Source: Physella acuta (lineage: Eukaryota > Mollusca > Gastropoda > Physidae). Taken from it: a stretch of DNA of 64,000 nt. The stretch lies in NCBI RefSeq assembly GCF_028476545.1, contig NW_026731870.1, forward strand, positions 30,016 to 94,015. The letters run 5' to 3'. Under the pieces are notes generated by a model that made no database searches, was not told the DNA's origin, and worked only from the letters and a program-made list of their open reading frames with translations. Each line of letters starts with the position of its first letter. The first letter of the stretch is position 1. Below are positions 1 to 12,050 of the stretch, one piece after another. The position numbers and the translations under genes are program-made.

Positions 1-84
1 AAATAAAAAACGAGCGTTGGTTCATTTTATACACTACTTACTGTCTATTCCCTGAGGAAATAAAATTATCTCCCTTTTATTGTG

Positions 85-240
85 TTATTGAGTGTAGTAC
101 TGTATAAAGTATTTTTATACTAATTTTGAGTGTATTACTGTTTAAATATTTGTATACTAATTTTGAGTGTATTACTGTTTAAAGTATTTATACTAATTTT
201 GAGTGTATTACTGTTTAAAGTGTTTTTATACTAATTATCG
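85..240. repeat. Short tandem repeat, about 37-bp unit, four copies
   Basis: Four adjacent copies share the core TGAGTGTATTACTGTTTAAA followed by a T-rich stretch and ATACTAATT. The first copy has TAGTACTG in place of TATTACTG. I see no gene here. The stretch from 241 to 717 holds no supported gene either. Confidence 0.75.
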
Positions 241-393
241 AATTCATTTAAATATTGTTTCTTTAAAAATGGGTGTTAAGGGATTCGACCACAAACCCAT
301 CCACACTAAGACGAACACTGACCCAAGTAACTTTTTGTGTTTAAAACAACTCATTTTCTAAGATTTTATTCATACATGATGTCACCAGATTTT

Positions 394-440
394 ATTCCAG
401 GCATCTCTTAGGGGGGTGGGGGCGGTATTTTATGTGTCGG
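394..440. repeat. Remnant of the CAGAGTTTCTTCC-type MITE
   Basis: TTCCAGGCATCTCTT followed by a G-rich tract matches the left end of the MITE seen whole at 5582-5820. Only one end is recognisable and the rest has decayed or been deleted. Confidence 0.4.
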
Positions 441-725
441 CTGACTTTGTGGTGTGAAGTAAACATCGTGACGCCGACGATGAATGAACGACAAAAAAAC
501 TAGTGTCTAAAGTTGCATGTTTTCGTCTATGCTAATTACTGCATTTCTTCTATCTCTGTACTCTAATACACACAAAAGAAGAAGCGGCCTTGGAATTGGC
601 ATGTTAAGTTCCCCGATTCAGGAACTGAGCTGTTGGACAAAGAGTGGGGTAAGTGAAAACTTGACGTCTGAGTCACGTACGGGACCTTCGCATTTGATGA
701 GCGTCGAGGTTTCTGACGGTTCCCA

Positions 726-1606
726 GAAAGAACCGCAACGGAAAAAAGCGCAACGGAAAAAAGCGCAAATCAAAAAGCGCAACGGAAAAAAAGCGCACAC
801 GGAAAAAAGCGCAAAGAGAAAAAAGCGCACACAGAAAAAAGCGCAAAGAGAAAAAAGCGCAAACGGAAAAAAGCGCAAAGAGAAAAAAGCGCACACAGAA
901 AAAAGCGCAAACAGAAAAAAGCGCAAACGGAAAAAAGCGCAAAGAGAAAAAAGCGCAAACAGAAAAAAGCGCAAAGAGAAAAAAGCGCACACAGAAAAAA
1001 GCGCAAACAGAAAAAAGCGCAAACGGAAAAAAGCGCAAAGAGAAAAAAGCGCAAACGGAAAAAAGCGCAAACAGAATAAAGCGCACACGGAAAAAAGCGC
1101 AAACGGAAAAAAGCGCAAACAGAAAAAAGCGCAAACGGAAAAAAGCGCAAACAGAAAAAAGCGCACACAGAAAAAAGCGCAAACAGAAAAAAGCGCAAAC
1201 GGAAAAAAGCGCAAACAGAAAAAAGCGCACACAGAAAAAAGCGCAAACGGAAAAAAGCGCAAACAGAAACAGAAAAATGCGCAACCAGAAAAAAACACAA
1301 CGAAAAATGTGCAAAAGAGAAATTTAGCACAAAGACCATATGGACTAGATGACACATTTATACATGATTGTTAGGGCTGCTGTGAGAGTGTCGTGTTTGA
1401 TCACGTGATCTACTACCATTTAAAGCGTACCACTACCATCTGCATTCCCATCACCACGAAACAGGCGATAATCACTTCACACAATGCCTATTCTTTTCTT
1501 GGTCAATAATTATTCAACTACTATTCTCGTATAAACATAAAACTATCGACATTACACGAAGTATCTTTCACATTCTCCCTAGTCCGAACTACCTAGCTTG
1601 CATACC
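726..1606 (+). repeat. Left arm of the foldback element, 16-bp minisatellite plus unique stem
   Basis: The outer part (about 735-1275) is a tandem array of a 16-bp unit of the form GCGCAAACGGAAAAAA with variants ACACGG, AAAGAG and AAACAG. The inner part (about 1290-1606) is unique sequence that is repeated inversely at 2618-2930. The array has no stops in several frames because of its base composition. The long lysine/arginine-rich or phenylalanine/cysteine-rich frames across it are not taken as genes. Confidence 0.85.
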
Positions 1607-2617
1607 ATAACAACCCGTTCCTATGGCAAAACTTCACTCTCTTTCATCCGCGTCATCAAACATGCATTCGTCATATCTCTCGTAACAACATTCATTCGCA
1701 CCAAAATAACAATTTTGTATTTAATATTTTTTTCACATCATGACGCACCTACCTACCTACCTACTACCCACCTACCCACTTACCCGCCTACATACTTACC
1801 AAACTACCCACCAAAAAAGTATCGGCGAAGTTCGTAAGTTTCGTAAACTGTACTAGACATCTTTTTTTTTAATGAAAATTCATTGACATCATTGACATAT
1901 GTTACATATATGTTACATTTTGCGACAACCTTAATTAGTGCGTTGGGCTTGTATGAAAACTCACTTCGAACTAACTCAATTACATGCTATTTATTTTAAC
2001 ATTACACGGTAAGCGTCACCCAACTGTTGTGATGTGAGGTGAGGACAGGTTCGACAATAAACCAACACGAAAGTACGAAAGAGACATAGACTGCCTATTA
2101 GAGAATGGACCCCTTAACTTTCCTAACCCCACCATTTATTATACCCTACCTAACCTCTAAATTTCCTGCGCTAAATGTCACTTCCCTCCCAATCGTTCCT
2201 ATTCTACAGAATTGCGTATACTATTTATTTACATTCTTTAATCTCAATAAAACTAAAAAAGACTTTTGTTTGAAGGGTAATGCATATAAGTATTCGCATA
2301 GATTTAGAGTAGCGTCCCTTTTGTTTACATGTTTTCAACTCCAAAATCAAACAACTACTGCCTTGTAGTTTGTTCTTGGTTGGACAAAGGCTATGGAAGC
2401 AAATCCAAAAAGAAAAGCAGGCTGAAATCGGAGTCAATGGCCTCAATGGCGCATAACCAGTTGACACGTAATCCTTAATTGTGATGGAAGCAAGGTCGAG
2501 TCGGCAAAAGCTCATGGTTGATAAATTCGAAAAAAGTCTCGAGTTCAAACCCTCTGGCAGATAAGGCTCGATCCCTCCCAACACTAATAATTAAGAACGA
2601 AGAAGAAGAAGAAGAAA

Positions 2618-3546
2618 GGTATGCAAGCTAGGTAGTTCGGACTAGGGAGAATGTGAAAGATACTTCGTGTAATGTCGATAGTTTTATGTTTATACGAGAA
2701 TAGTAGTTGAATAATTATTGACCAAGAAAAGAATAGGCATTGTGTGAAGTGATTATCGCCTGTATCGTGGTGATGGGAATGCAGATGGTAGTGGTACGCT
2801 TTAAATGGTAGTATATCACGTGATCAAACACGACACTCTCACAGCAGCCCTAACAGTCATGTATAAATGTGTCATCTAGTCCATATGGTCTTTGTGCTAA
2901 ATTTCTCTTTTGCACATTTTTCGTTGTGTTTTTTTCTGGTTGCGCATTTTTCTGTTTCTGTTTGCGCTTTTTTCTGTGTGCGCTTTTTTCTGTTTGCGCT
3001 TTTTTCCGTTTGCGCTTTTTTCTGTTTGCGCTTTTTTCTGTGTGCGCTTTTTTCTGTTTGCGCTTTTTTCCGTTTGCGCTTTTTTCTGTTTGCGCTTTTT
3101 TCCGTTTGCGCTTTTTTCCGTTTGCGCTTTTTTCCGTTTGCGCTTTTTTCCGTGTGCGCTTTATTCTGTTTGCGCTTTTTTCCGTGTGCGCTTTTTTCTC
3201 TTTGCGCTTTTTTCCGTTTGCGCTTTTTTCTGTTTGCGCTTTTTTCTGTGTGCGCTTTTTTCTCTTTGCGCTTTTTTCTGTTTGAGCTTTTTTCTCTTTG
3301 CGCTTTTTTCCGTGTGCGCTTTTTTCTCTTTGCGCTTTTTTCCGTTTGCGCTTTTTTCTGTTTGCGCTTTTTTCTGTGTGCGCTTTTTTCTCTTTGCGCT
3401 TTTTTCCGTTTGCGCTTTTTTCTCTTTGCGCTTTTTTCTGTGTGCGCTTTTTTTCTCTTTGCGCTTTTTTCCGTGTGCGTTTTTTTCCGTTGCGCTTTTT
3501 GTTTTGCGCTTTTTTCCGTTGCGCTTTTTTCCGTTGCGGTTCTTTC
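2618..3546 (-). repeat. Right arm of the foldback element, inverted copy
   Basis: This is the reverse complement of the left arm, with the same unique inner stem and the same 16-bp array in a different copy order and number. The unique stem differs from its partner at only a few positions (for example AACAGGCG against TACAGGCG, and TCTACTACC against ATACTACC). This suggests the arms are young or have been homogenised. Confidence 0.85.
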
Positions 3547-3563
3547 CGGCCACCGTTTCTGAC

Positions 3564-4594
3564 ACATAGACAACCTTTATATCGAAGCGCCTTCTAATAT
3601 CCGCACCAAACACACGTGTCATACAAACACAACATCGAACTGAACAATACATACAAAACAGTACATACAAAAAAATACATACAAAACAACACATACAAAA
3701 CACCCAGCCAAGTTGCAAATGCAACCTACTCTATGCACGAGGTGCGCCAAGCGCCCACAGAGAAACTGACCAGATCTACATTCTGGCTATAAGATAAAAG
3801 GGGCCAATGCCAGTGGCCACACGGCCTTATATACCCCTTGACTCGCCGGAAGTTAAGCCCAGTAGCCGCTGTCCAGTACAACAGTCACGCACCGATTAGC
3901 ACACAATACAATAATACAAAATAAATCAACAAAACACCTGCTCTCACACACAGACACACACACACACACACGCAGGGAGAAGTGGCTGTTCATTATTAGT
4001 TACTCCTTTTTTTTTTTATTAAAAAATTAAACACTTCAATAATTGAAGAAGAAAAAAATTATCTCTGTGTTATGACTGGACTCGTACTACACGACTGTGT
4101 TCTACGCATTAAGACAAAGTTTTCACGGAATTGGAGTCACATTTATACCGGATCTGCATTTTTTTCGGGTGACCTTTGTCGTGAGGTCAGCGTCGTCAGC
4201 TTATTATTTAAAAATTGTTTCTCTCAAAGGTGTTAAACACAATTTCTTTCGTGACATTGGTAAGAGTGGAATTTTTAGTTAATTATTTTTCTGTAACGCC
4301 TTGGTGTTAGTACCGTTTTAAAACTTATTTTAGCCATCGAATACGTGTTTTATAATCTATTAAAATGACATGTGTGTTAAATATTAGATTAGTACAATTT
4401 GCGACTTGAGTGTCAATGTTTTAAAATTTGTATTTTAATTTTTACAGAATAGAAGTAAATGTGTTAGGTAATTTTTACAGAATAGAAGTATAAATGTTAG
4501 AGGGCTGAAAATTTAATTCGTCGGTGTAATTATTGTTTAAATAGTTGTAGGTTTAAGACCATTTGATAATGATATACTCACGGCTCTCCGGTAC
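3564..4594. other. No gene seen
   Basis: The stretch holds short repeats of ACATACAAAA near 3640-3700, a CA run near 3946-3972 and AT-rich DNA. Nothing in it could be assigned to a protein or RNA. Confidence 0.5.
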
Positions 4595-4595
4595 C

Positions 4596-5095
4596 TTGGC
4601 AACATTACACACAAAACCTACAAATGTCACTGTCCCGTACACAAAACCTACCAACATCACTGACCCTTACCCAAAACCTACCAACGTCACTGACCCGCAC
4701 ACACAAAACCTACCAACGTCACTGACCCGTACACCCAAAACCTACCAACATCACTGACCCTTACCCAAAACCTACCAACATCACTGACCCTTACCCAAAA
4801 CCTACCAACATCACTGACCCTTACCCAAAACCTACCAACGTCACTGACCCGTACACCCAAAACCTACCAACGTCACTGACCCGTACACCCAAAACCTAGC
4901 AACGTCACTGACCAGTACACCCAAAACCTAGCAACGTCACTTTACCGTACAAAACCTAGCAACGACCCCTGACCCATACACTAAAAACTCGGCAAAGCCC
5001 CTGTACCATAAACTAAAAATCTGGCAAAACCCCTGCCCATTACACTAAAAACTTGACAACGCCCCCGCCCTGCACCCAGAACTGACAACGAAACT
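4596..5095. repeat. Minisatellite, 30-34-bp unit, roughly 13-15 copies
   Basis: The unit is CCTACCAACATCACTGACCC followed by TTACCCAAAA or by GTACACCCAAAA. Copies are near-identical in the middle and decay toward the right end (after about 4960), the usual pattern of an array whose edge no longer exchanges. It is open in one frame because of composition and there is no sign that it is translated. Confidence 0.85.
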
Positions 5096-5581
5096 GTCTT
5101 AAACACTATAAAGTTCTGCCTGTTAATATAGAGATATCTAGATCTATCTACTTACGACACCCCGTATAACTGCAACACACTGCAAAATGAAACTAACGTT
5201 GCAAGAAAACTGCTTTCGTTTTAGTTAATTCTAGAAAATAGCCGCCATATTTGCTTCTGTTTCCTATGGTGCACCTACCACTTACTCCTTGGGATTTATG
5301 TGTTTCAAAGAGATTTAATATAAAGTGTGATATTTCTATATCTATAATATTGTCTATTGATGGTGGAATATAGATAAAACAGTTTAATAAAGGTAGGCTT
5401 TTGTTGTTGTTTTTTATAATTATTATTAAAATGTCTATCTAGAAAGATCTATGTATAAATAGAGTGTAGATAAAGTGATAAAAAAATCTTCAGCGACTGA
5501 CAATCGGGACAAATTTTTTTAAAACTGATGTTACTATGTTGCTGTGAGTTGTAACTGAGTAACGCATTCTGTCGTTTTATT

Positions 5582-5820
5582 CAGAGTTTCTTCCAGGCAT
5601 CTCTTCGGGGGTGGGGGGGGGGGCAAAGCCCCCCCCCCTCCCCGAAATTTTTTACCGCCCCCCCCCCCCCCCGAACGAAATGAAATTTATAGAATTTATA
5701 TAGAAAATATATACTTTTAACAGTGTCCGCCCCCCCCCCCCCCCGAAGAAAGTTTACCGCCCCCCCCCCCCGAAAATTTCAAGTGCCCCCCCCGGAGAAA
5801 AAAGTCTGGAAGAAACACTG
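5582..5820. mobile_element. hAT-like MITE with poly-C tracts, 8-bp TSD
   Basis: The left end is CAGAGTTTCTTCCAGGCATC and the right end, reverse-complemented, is CAGTGTTTCTTCCAGACTTT. The exact 8-bp direct repeat GTTTTATT lies on both sides (5574-5581 and 5821-5828). Ends starting CAG and an 8-bp duplication point to the hAT superfamily. The inside has four long C or G tracts separated by conserved linkers such as GAACGAAATG and AATTTCAAGTG. Confidence 0.85.
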
Positions 5821-6159
5821 GTTTTATTTGTACGCATCCTGGATCGTGTGTTGATGTGCTATTTCAATTTTACTCAATAAAGTGTACATTTCTAAAATCA
5901 AACCAAAATCTGAAGAAATTAAATTTTTGGAGGATAAATTTCAGGCCCAGTGAAGAGGAAATGAAATCATCAGTTAAAATAATCTAGTGTGTGATTTATT
6001 TATGACCTACTTAATCTTCGTTAAAATTGAAAAAAAAAATTAATTACAAACTTCATAATAGTTGATTTATTTTCAATACTAGATTATTGTATTATGATTA
6101 TTGTTTTTTTTTCCCTTGTCGGAAAAATAGTATTAAATAATAAGATTTCGCCTGGGGGA

Positions 6160-6450
6160 ATTTTCAATTCGTTTAACGCACATGCGCAGTGGTGGGTTAG
6201 GCCTTCTGCAGACGACTATTTCTAGAAAATAAAATCTGCTCAGACGGTGCTGGCGACAGACATTGACCTGACGTGTGAGGCACTCACCACAACTCAAGCG
6301 TGAGTGTTGGTTAATTTTAGATCAGCCGTCTGCTTAACTCTTCGGCTGGTAGTTAGTATCATTTCCCGCTGAGTCTCATTAAATAATTAGTTTGTTATTT
6401 GAGTTCAGCGTTGTCGATCATGTCCGTCGCGGTTACCTTATCAATGAATA
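6160..6450. promoter_or_regulatory. Possible promoter or CpG-containing segment
   Basis: Within very AT-rich DNA this stretch is compositionally complex. It holds CGCACATGCGCAGTG near 6178-6192, close to the NRF1 palindrome, and several CG dinucleotides downstream. It could be the distant promoter and untranslated first exon of the IAP-like gene, whose first coding exon is preceded by a splice acceptor at 12153-12154. This is inference only, because no splice donor was fixed. Confidence 0.25.
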
Positions 6451-6495
6451 AATGAACGTAGGATATGAGTGCGCTAGTCTGTTTGCTTCACAGCT

Positions 6496-6630
<135 letters not shown>

Positions 6631-7234
6631 TGTATTTGTTTATATTTATATGAATGAATTTAAACGGCTTATACATAGTAATGTGTATTTGTTTGTGTGT
6701 GTGTGTGTGAGTGCGAGGGTGGATGTGTTCATTTTCGCCAAAAATACTTAATTGAAGAAAACAACAACTAAAGAATAAGATTTACACAATAACACCTTCC
6801 TCAATGTCTTGGGAGAGTCATGAAGGATTAGCCCCCCACCCCCTCTCGCCCCGCCCCCTCTCCCACCCGGTACCCTCTCTCAATATTTTCTGAAACTCCA
6901 AACAAGACCAGTTATTAATGCATCTTTACTTATATTTTGTAAAAAGGACCTTCTATGTTGTTTTTTTATTTATTTTATTATTTCTTGTTAAAATGTTATA
7001 AAATTGTACCCCTACCCTTTCCCCCTCCCCCTCCTCCCCCCCTCCCCCACATGTAATGGTTTATCATTCGACACAAGTAATAGTATGGAGTGATGCTGGA
7101 AGGGGGGGGGGGGCATCCAACATCTTAAACCTCACCCCCCCCCCCCCGCATACACATCTACAAAGATTTCTAGTTGTCCTATTCAAGTTCGTATGGTATT
7201 TGCCTAGCGTAGAACATATCTATAAATCTAATCG

Positions 7235-7440
7235 GGTAGTAAGGGGTAGCCTAACGGTACTGCTTTAGACTGCTAACCCTAAGTCTCGAGTTCGAATCTG
7301 GGTTCAAGTCAGTATAATGTACCTGAGCTTTGATGGGCACCTAACGTTATGGAAAGCCAAGGCGGCTGGGCATAGTTCTGACCACATTATCCTCCTGTAT
7401 GCCGAGGTGTCTGAAACACATGAACTCTACTTCATCTACC
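7235..7440 (+). mobile_element. tRNA-derived SINE copy
   Basis: A tRNA-like head carries TAGACTGCTAACCCTAAGTC and the B-box-like GAGTTCGAATCTGGG. It is followed by a body ending in GAACTCTACTTCATCT, which is shared with the copies at 13746-13972, 21415-21485, 50100-50337 and 53185-53300. The GCTAA anticodon-loop word suggests a tRNA-Ser(GCT)-like ancestor. The A box is poorly kept. Confidence 0.65.
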
Positions 7441-7797
7441 CCATTCGTCTTGGGCACGAACAAGAAAAGATGATGAATACTGCTGTTATGTGGGATTACG
7501 GTATCTACATAGCTCTGTATGTCAATCTGTCTGCTGGAGCCTCTGTAAAAAAACGTATTAGCTACCAAAATTATTCTTTGAATAGTCGCGCATTGAGCCG
7601 CTTAATTAAGCCTCTCGTGTTTAAATCCACGACTTCCTTGGCCCCATATTCAGCTGTTTACTGGGGCCATTGGGCTCACAGCTACGGTAATATACGGTAG
7701 TGTGTGCGATGAAAGAAACAACAGTACACATTCTAATTGTTGGAAGACAAAACAGCTCAAATTGTCCAAATAAATGAGGCGATCCATTTCCTGTTGC

Positions 7798-8107
7798 TAG
7801 TGGCGTAGGTCGGGTGTCACCCGGTGTGTCACCCCCCCCCCCCCCCTGAGGCGTAGCGACCCTTCCCGGCGCTCGAGGACAAACTTTCAAACTTTCGATC
7901 GATTTGCACCCCCCCCCCCTCCACCCTTGTCGGGATTTGTCAAATTTGCTCTTAAAAGACTTTTTATCACTCGAATTAATCACTAAATTAAGTGAAATTA
8001 TCATTTTTCTCTATATATTTTTCTATTTTTTTGCCTTGGTGTAACCCCCCTAAATGGTGTCACCCGGTGCGGTCCGCACCCCAGCCCTCCCCCTCGCTAC
8101 ACCACTG
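7798..8107. mobile_element. MITE of the CAGTGGCGTAG family
   Basis: The left end is TAGTGGCGTAGG (first base changed from C) and the right end reads CGCTACACCACTG. The flanks CCTGTTGC and CCTGTTGT form an 8-bp duplication with one mismatch. C-rich tracts and the word TGTCACCCGGTG repeat inside. CAG termini and the 8-bp TSD suggest hAT. The same family is intact at 12448-12617. Confidence 0.7.
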
Positions 8108-8284
8108 CCTGTTGTTATTCCCACAAAGCTTCACCACGTGACAGAAATGTTCTAAAGGGGAGATTCTGAATCATGCAGAGATGAGTAGTCGTATGTCCAG
8201 AGACATCTATTTTATATTATTAACAAAACCTATGTAAAAAGTTGAAAAACTACATTTCACGACGCATATCAAACACAAGTGTGT

Positions 8285-8328
8285 GTATATTAATAAATAA
8301 ATATATATAGACTATATATATGTATAGG

Positions 8329-8387
<59 letters not shown>

Positions 8388-8414
8388 TATATAGTTATAT
8401 GTATTAATTATATA

Positions 8415-8489
<75 letters not shown>

Positions 8490-8514
8490 ATATATAGTTA
8501 TATAAAGTTATATG

Positions 8515-8558
<44 letters not shown>

Positions 8559-8560
8559 TA
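8285..8560. repeat. AT dinucleotide microsatellites
   Basis: Three long TA runs (about 8331-8382, 8420-8480 and 8519-8555) are separated by TAGTTATATGTATTA-like linkers. A further TA run lies at about 9025-9070. Confidence 0.95.
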
Positions 8561-9021
8561 AATATATATAAACAGTAGTTTTGCAAAATGATTGGAGGAG
8601 GAGTGGCGATTAGTGCATTATTAAACGGGTTATTATAGGGATCAATTGGCCTAAAGGAAAACCCGAGTTGGCCTGTTATCAGGATAACTTCTCGAAGCTT
8701 CTATCGGAAATTCGCTAAGCTATTTTTATGCTTTTTAAACTTACGAGAACGTTTTTACATTGAAAACAATAGCCATAGACAGAAATGTATCGCTTTGGAT
8801 TTAAAAATGAGATTTGTGTAGACTTAATCGTTGTTTTAATTAGCCTACTATAAATTTTATTTTAAAATAGCAATTTATAAAGGAAAATGAATTGATTTTT
8901 TTTTCAACCAGCTATCTATTTCTTAGTATTTAGAGATTTCCTAGAAGGTATTATCATCGTTAATTTATATATGTATGTGTGTGATATATGTTCAAGTCAA
9001 TAAAACTAACATATATATAGA

Positions 9022-9059
<38 letters not shown>

Positions 9060-9074
<15 letters not shown>

Positions 9075-9300
9075 GTAAAAGTGGTTTATCATTACGATAT
9101 ACATATTTAGGCGTATGGCTTATCACTCCCGTACATAGATTAGGTGTAAAGGTGGTTTGTGATTACGATATATATATATAGCCTTCTATATGTATAAAGG
9201 TGGTTTATCATAACGGAGTATAGAAATATGCGTAAAGGGTGTTAATCACTTTACAATATTGATCTAGATCTAAGTGTAAATGTGTTTTATCATTATTGTA
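9060..9300. repeat. Degenerate tandem repeat, about 60-70-bp unit
   Basis: Four to five loosely similar units carry GTAAAGGTGGTTTATCATTA-like cores followed by an AT run. They look like an old amplification next to a TA microsatellite. Confidence 0.5.
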
Positions 9301-9642
9301 TTTGGGTTAAGGCTGAATCTTTAATGGGTGGTAGAGTGCACAGCAACGTTTTACAACACTGTTGTAAAAGTGTTGAATGTTTTTTATTGTTGTTTCTAAA
9401 TATCAGCCAATAAGAAGTGGGCACCACAAGTAGACACCACAAGTTCACACTTTCTGTTTTACAACTAAATATACAACTAAATATTTATGTTTTACAATTG
9501 TTTCTTTTTGCCGAACTAAGTTTTATCTTGGTCAATGTGAAAATTGAGGCAGGGGAGGGGGGGGGGTCTAAATTTATTGTATATGTCAGGAGTGGTTTAT
9601 CTAAATGCTATAGGGGTAAAAAGGGGTCTAAAGTATTTTAGG

Positions 9643-12050
9643 TAAGGGGTCGTCCTTAAATGACGTCACAAGCGTAGGGTGAGGGGGTCCGTAATTTTGC
9701 GATGGTGTGTGATAAGGGAAAGGGGAGGGGGGTCCAGATGGTGTTAAGTCACACTTTTACATTATTACACATTGCATTATTATGTCAGTTATGTGCGTAT
9801 GATGTGTCTGCTGTGTCTAATGTGTCTGGTGTGTCTAGTTTGTCTGGTGTGTCTAGTTTATCTGATGTGTCTGGTGTGTTTGATGTGTCTGGTGTGTCTA
9901 ATATGTCTAATGTGTCTGGTTTGTCTGGTGTGTCTAGTGTGTCTGGTGTGTCTAATGTGTCTGGTGTGTCTAGTGTGTCTGGTGTGTCTAGTATGTCTGG
10001 TGTGTCTGATGTGTCTGGTATGTCTAGTATGTCTGGTGTGTCTGATATGTCTAATATGTCTAATGTGTCTGGTGTGTCTAGTGTGTCTGATGTGTCTGGT
10101 GTGTCTGGTATGTCTGGTGTGTCTGATGTGTCTAGTGTGTCTGGTGTGTCTGATGTGTCTGGTATGTCTAGTATGTCTGGTGTGTCTGATGTGTCTAATA
10201 TGTCTGGTGTGTCTAGTGTGTCTGGTGTGTCTGATGTGTCTAGTGTGTCTGGTGTGTCTGGTGTGTCTGATGTGTCTGGTGTGTCTGATGTGTCTGATGT
10301 GTCTAGTGTGTCTGGTGTGTCTGATGTGTCTAGTGTGTCTGGTATGTCTAGTATGTCTGGTGTGTCTGATGTGTCTAATATGTCTAATGTGTCTGGTGTG
10401 TCTAGTGTGTCTGGTGTGTCTGATGTGTCTGGTGTGTCTGGTATGTCTGGTGTGTCTGATGTGTCTAGTGTGTCTGGTGTGTCTAGTGTGTCTGATGTGT
10501 CTAGTGTGTCTGGTATGTCTAGTATGTCTGGTGTGTCTGATGTGTCTAGTATGTCTGGTGTGTCTGATGTGTCTAGTGTGTCTGGTGTGTCTAGTATGTC
10601 TGGTGTGTCTGATGTGTCTAATATGTCTAATGTGTCTGGTGTGTCTGGTGTGTCTGGTGTGTCTGATGTGTCTAGTGTGTCTGGTGTGTCTAGTATGTCT
10701 GGTGTGTCTGATGTGTCTGGTGTGTCATATGTGTCTAGTGTGTCTGGTGTGTTTAAGGCGTCTGGTGTGTCTCATGTTTCTGGTGTGTCTCATGTGTCTG
10801 GTGTGTCTAGTGTGTCTCTTGTGTCTCTTGTGTCTGGTGTGTCTGATGTGTCTAGTGTGTCTGGTGTGTCTGATGTGTCTAGTATGTCTGGTGTGTCTGA
10901 TGTGTCTAGTGTGTCTAGTATGTCTGGTGTGTCTGATGTGTCTAATATGTCTAATGTGTCTGGTGTGTCTGGTGTGTCATATGTGTCTAGTGTGTCTGGT
11001 GTGTTTAAGGCGTCTGGTGTGTCTCATGTTTCTGGTGTGTCTCATGTGTCTGGTGTGTCTAGTGTGTCTGGTGTGTCTGATGTGTCTAGTGTGTCTGGTG
11101 TGTCTGATGTGTCTAGTATGTCTGGTGTGTCTGATGTGTCTGGTGTGTCTAGTGTGTCTCTTGTGTCTGGTGTGTCTAGTGTGTCTGGTGTGTCTAGTGT
11201 GTCTGTTGTGTCTAGTGTGTCATATGTGTCTAGTGTGTCTGGTGTGTTTAAGGCGTCTGGTGTGTCTCATGTTTCTGGTGTGTCTCATGTGTCTGGTGTG
11301 TCTCATGTGTCTGATGTGTCTAGTGTAACTAGTGTGTCTTGTGTGTCTTATGTGTCTGGTGCGTCTGGTATGTCATATGTGTCTAGTGTGTCTGATGTGT
11401 CTCATATGTCTAGTGTGTCTGGTGTGTCTAATATGTCTGGTGTGTCTGATGTGTCTTGTGTGTCTTATGTGTCTGGTGTGTGTGTTATGTCTAATGTATC
11501 TGGTGCGTCTGATGTGTATAGTGTGTCTGGTGTGTCTCATGTGTCTGGTGCGTCTTGTATGTCTGGTGTGTCTGATGTGTCTAGTGTGTCTCATGTGTCT
11601 GGTATGTCTAGTGTGTCGCATGTGTCTGGTGTGTCTAGTGTGTCTCATGTGTCTGGTGTGTCTAGTATGTCTCATGTGTCTGGTGTGTCTGGTGTGTCTA
11701 GTGTGTCTAGTGTGTCTAATGTGTCTGATGTGCTTTTAAAAAGGACAACGTTAAAATCTGAATTTTGGCCATTATTTTGCTTTTTGGAAACGTAATTTTT
11801 TTTTCTTTTGTAAATTGTAATAGAAGATCATTAATACACTCAATGTTGACCGGTCAGTCACATTTTTAGAAAGTAAGCAATGTGTTAAAAGAAATTAACC
11901 TGCAAATGTGAAGGAGGGATGTAAGCTGAGGTGATGTGACGTCATTTTAGGGGGGGGGTGGCTTTTCGTGACAATGTATGACGGTGGGGAGGGGTAGGTA
12001 AAAATCGTCCCAAAAAACCGTGACGTCATTTATGGATGACTCCCCTTTAA
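9643..12050. mobile_element. Terminal-inverted-repeat element carrying a 2-kb minisatellite
   Basis: The left end reads TAAGGGGTCGTCCTTAAATG followed by ACGTCAC. The right end, reverse-complemented, reads TAAAGGGGAGTCATCCATAAATG followed by ACGTCAC (given in parts). These match over about 25 bp apart from small gaps. Subterminal G-rich sequences with further GACGTCA words lie inside both ends. The element is filled by the 9-bp minisatellite entered separately. No transposase is visible. TIRs with GGGG and TAAATGACGTCA occur in several animal DNA-transposon groups, and I do not assign a superfamily. The flanks offer only TA or TWA as a possible target duplication. Confidence 0.65.
9815..11732 (+). 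repeat. 9-bp minisatellite, about 210 copies
   Basis: The unit is (G/A)(G/A)TGTGTCT, read as GGTGTGTCT, GATGTGTCT, AGTGTGTCT or AATATGTCT. Higher-order duplication is visible: blocks with CATATGTGTCTAGTGTG and GTTTAAGGCGTCTGGTGTG recur near 10725, 10977 and 11220. Because 9 is a multiple of 3, two forward frames stay open: a Val-Ser-(Gly/Asp/Ser/Asn) tripeptide frame of 697 codons and a Cys-Leu-Val frame. The variable bases fall in non-synonymous positions, so nothing indicates selection on a protein. Confidence 0.95.

Larger units (their letters stand above)
718..3554. mobile_element. Foldback-type DNA transposon with 9-bp target duplication
   Basis: Two long inverted arms (about 726-1606 and 2618-3546) flank a unique 1-kb centre (1607-2617). 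The outer termini match inversely: GGTTCCCAGAAAGAACC on the left and GGTGGCCGGAAAGAACC on the reverse strand at the right. The 9-bp word GTTTCTGAC lies directly outside both ends (709-717 and 3555-3563) and reads as a target-site duplication. Long inverted repeats built from short tandem repeats define foldback elements (Drosophila FB/Galileo, plant and animal MULE foldbacks). A 9-bp duplication fits Mutator-like or P-like transposases. No transposase is visible, so the element is non-autonomous. The centre holds CTAC repeats near 1750-1800 and a tRNA-SINE-like stretch near 2390-2600 with a GAGTTCAAACC box. Confidence 0.85.

Noticed and set aside
517-3597. Long Lys/Arg-rich and Phe/Cys-rich open frames of 138-285 codons on both strands
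   Set aside because: They are all readings of the 16-bp minisatellite in the arms of the foldback element. They are open in several frames on both strands at once and have no codon bias, so composition explains them.
3700-3900. Possible 5S rRNA or snRNA fragment near GGCCTTATATACCCC
   Set aside because: On inspection it lacks the 5S internal control boxes and conserved ends, so it was left unassigned.
9702-11795. 697-codon frame with a hydrophobic, signal-peptide-like start and a Val-Ser tripeptide repeat
   Set aside because: It lies inside an inverted-repeat element and is a 9-bp minisatellite. A second frame is also open for over 500 codons, and changes fall in amino-acid-altering positions. 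Without a transcript there is no support.
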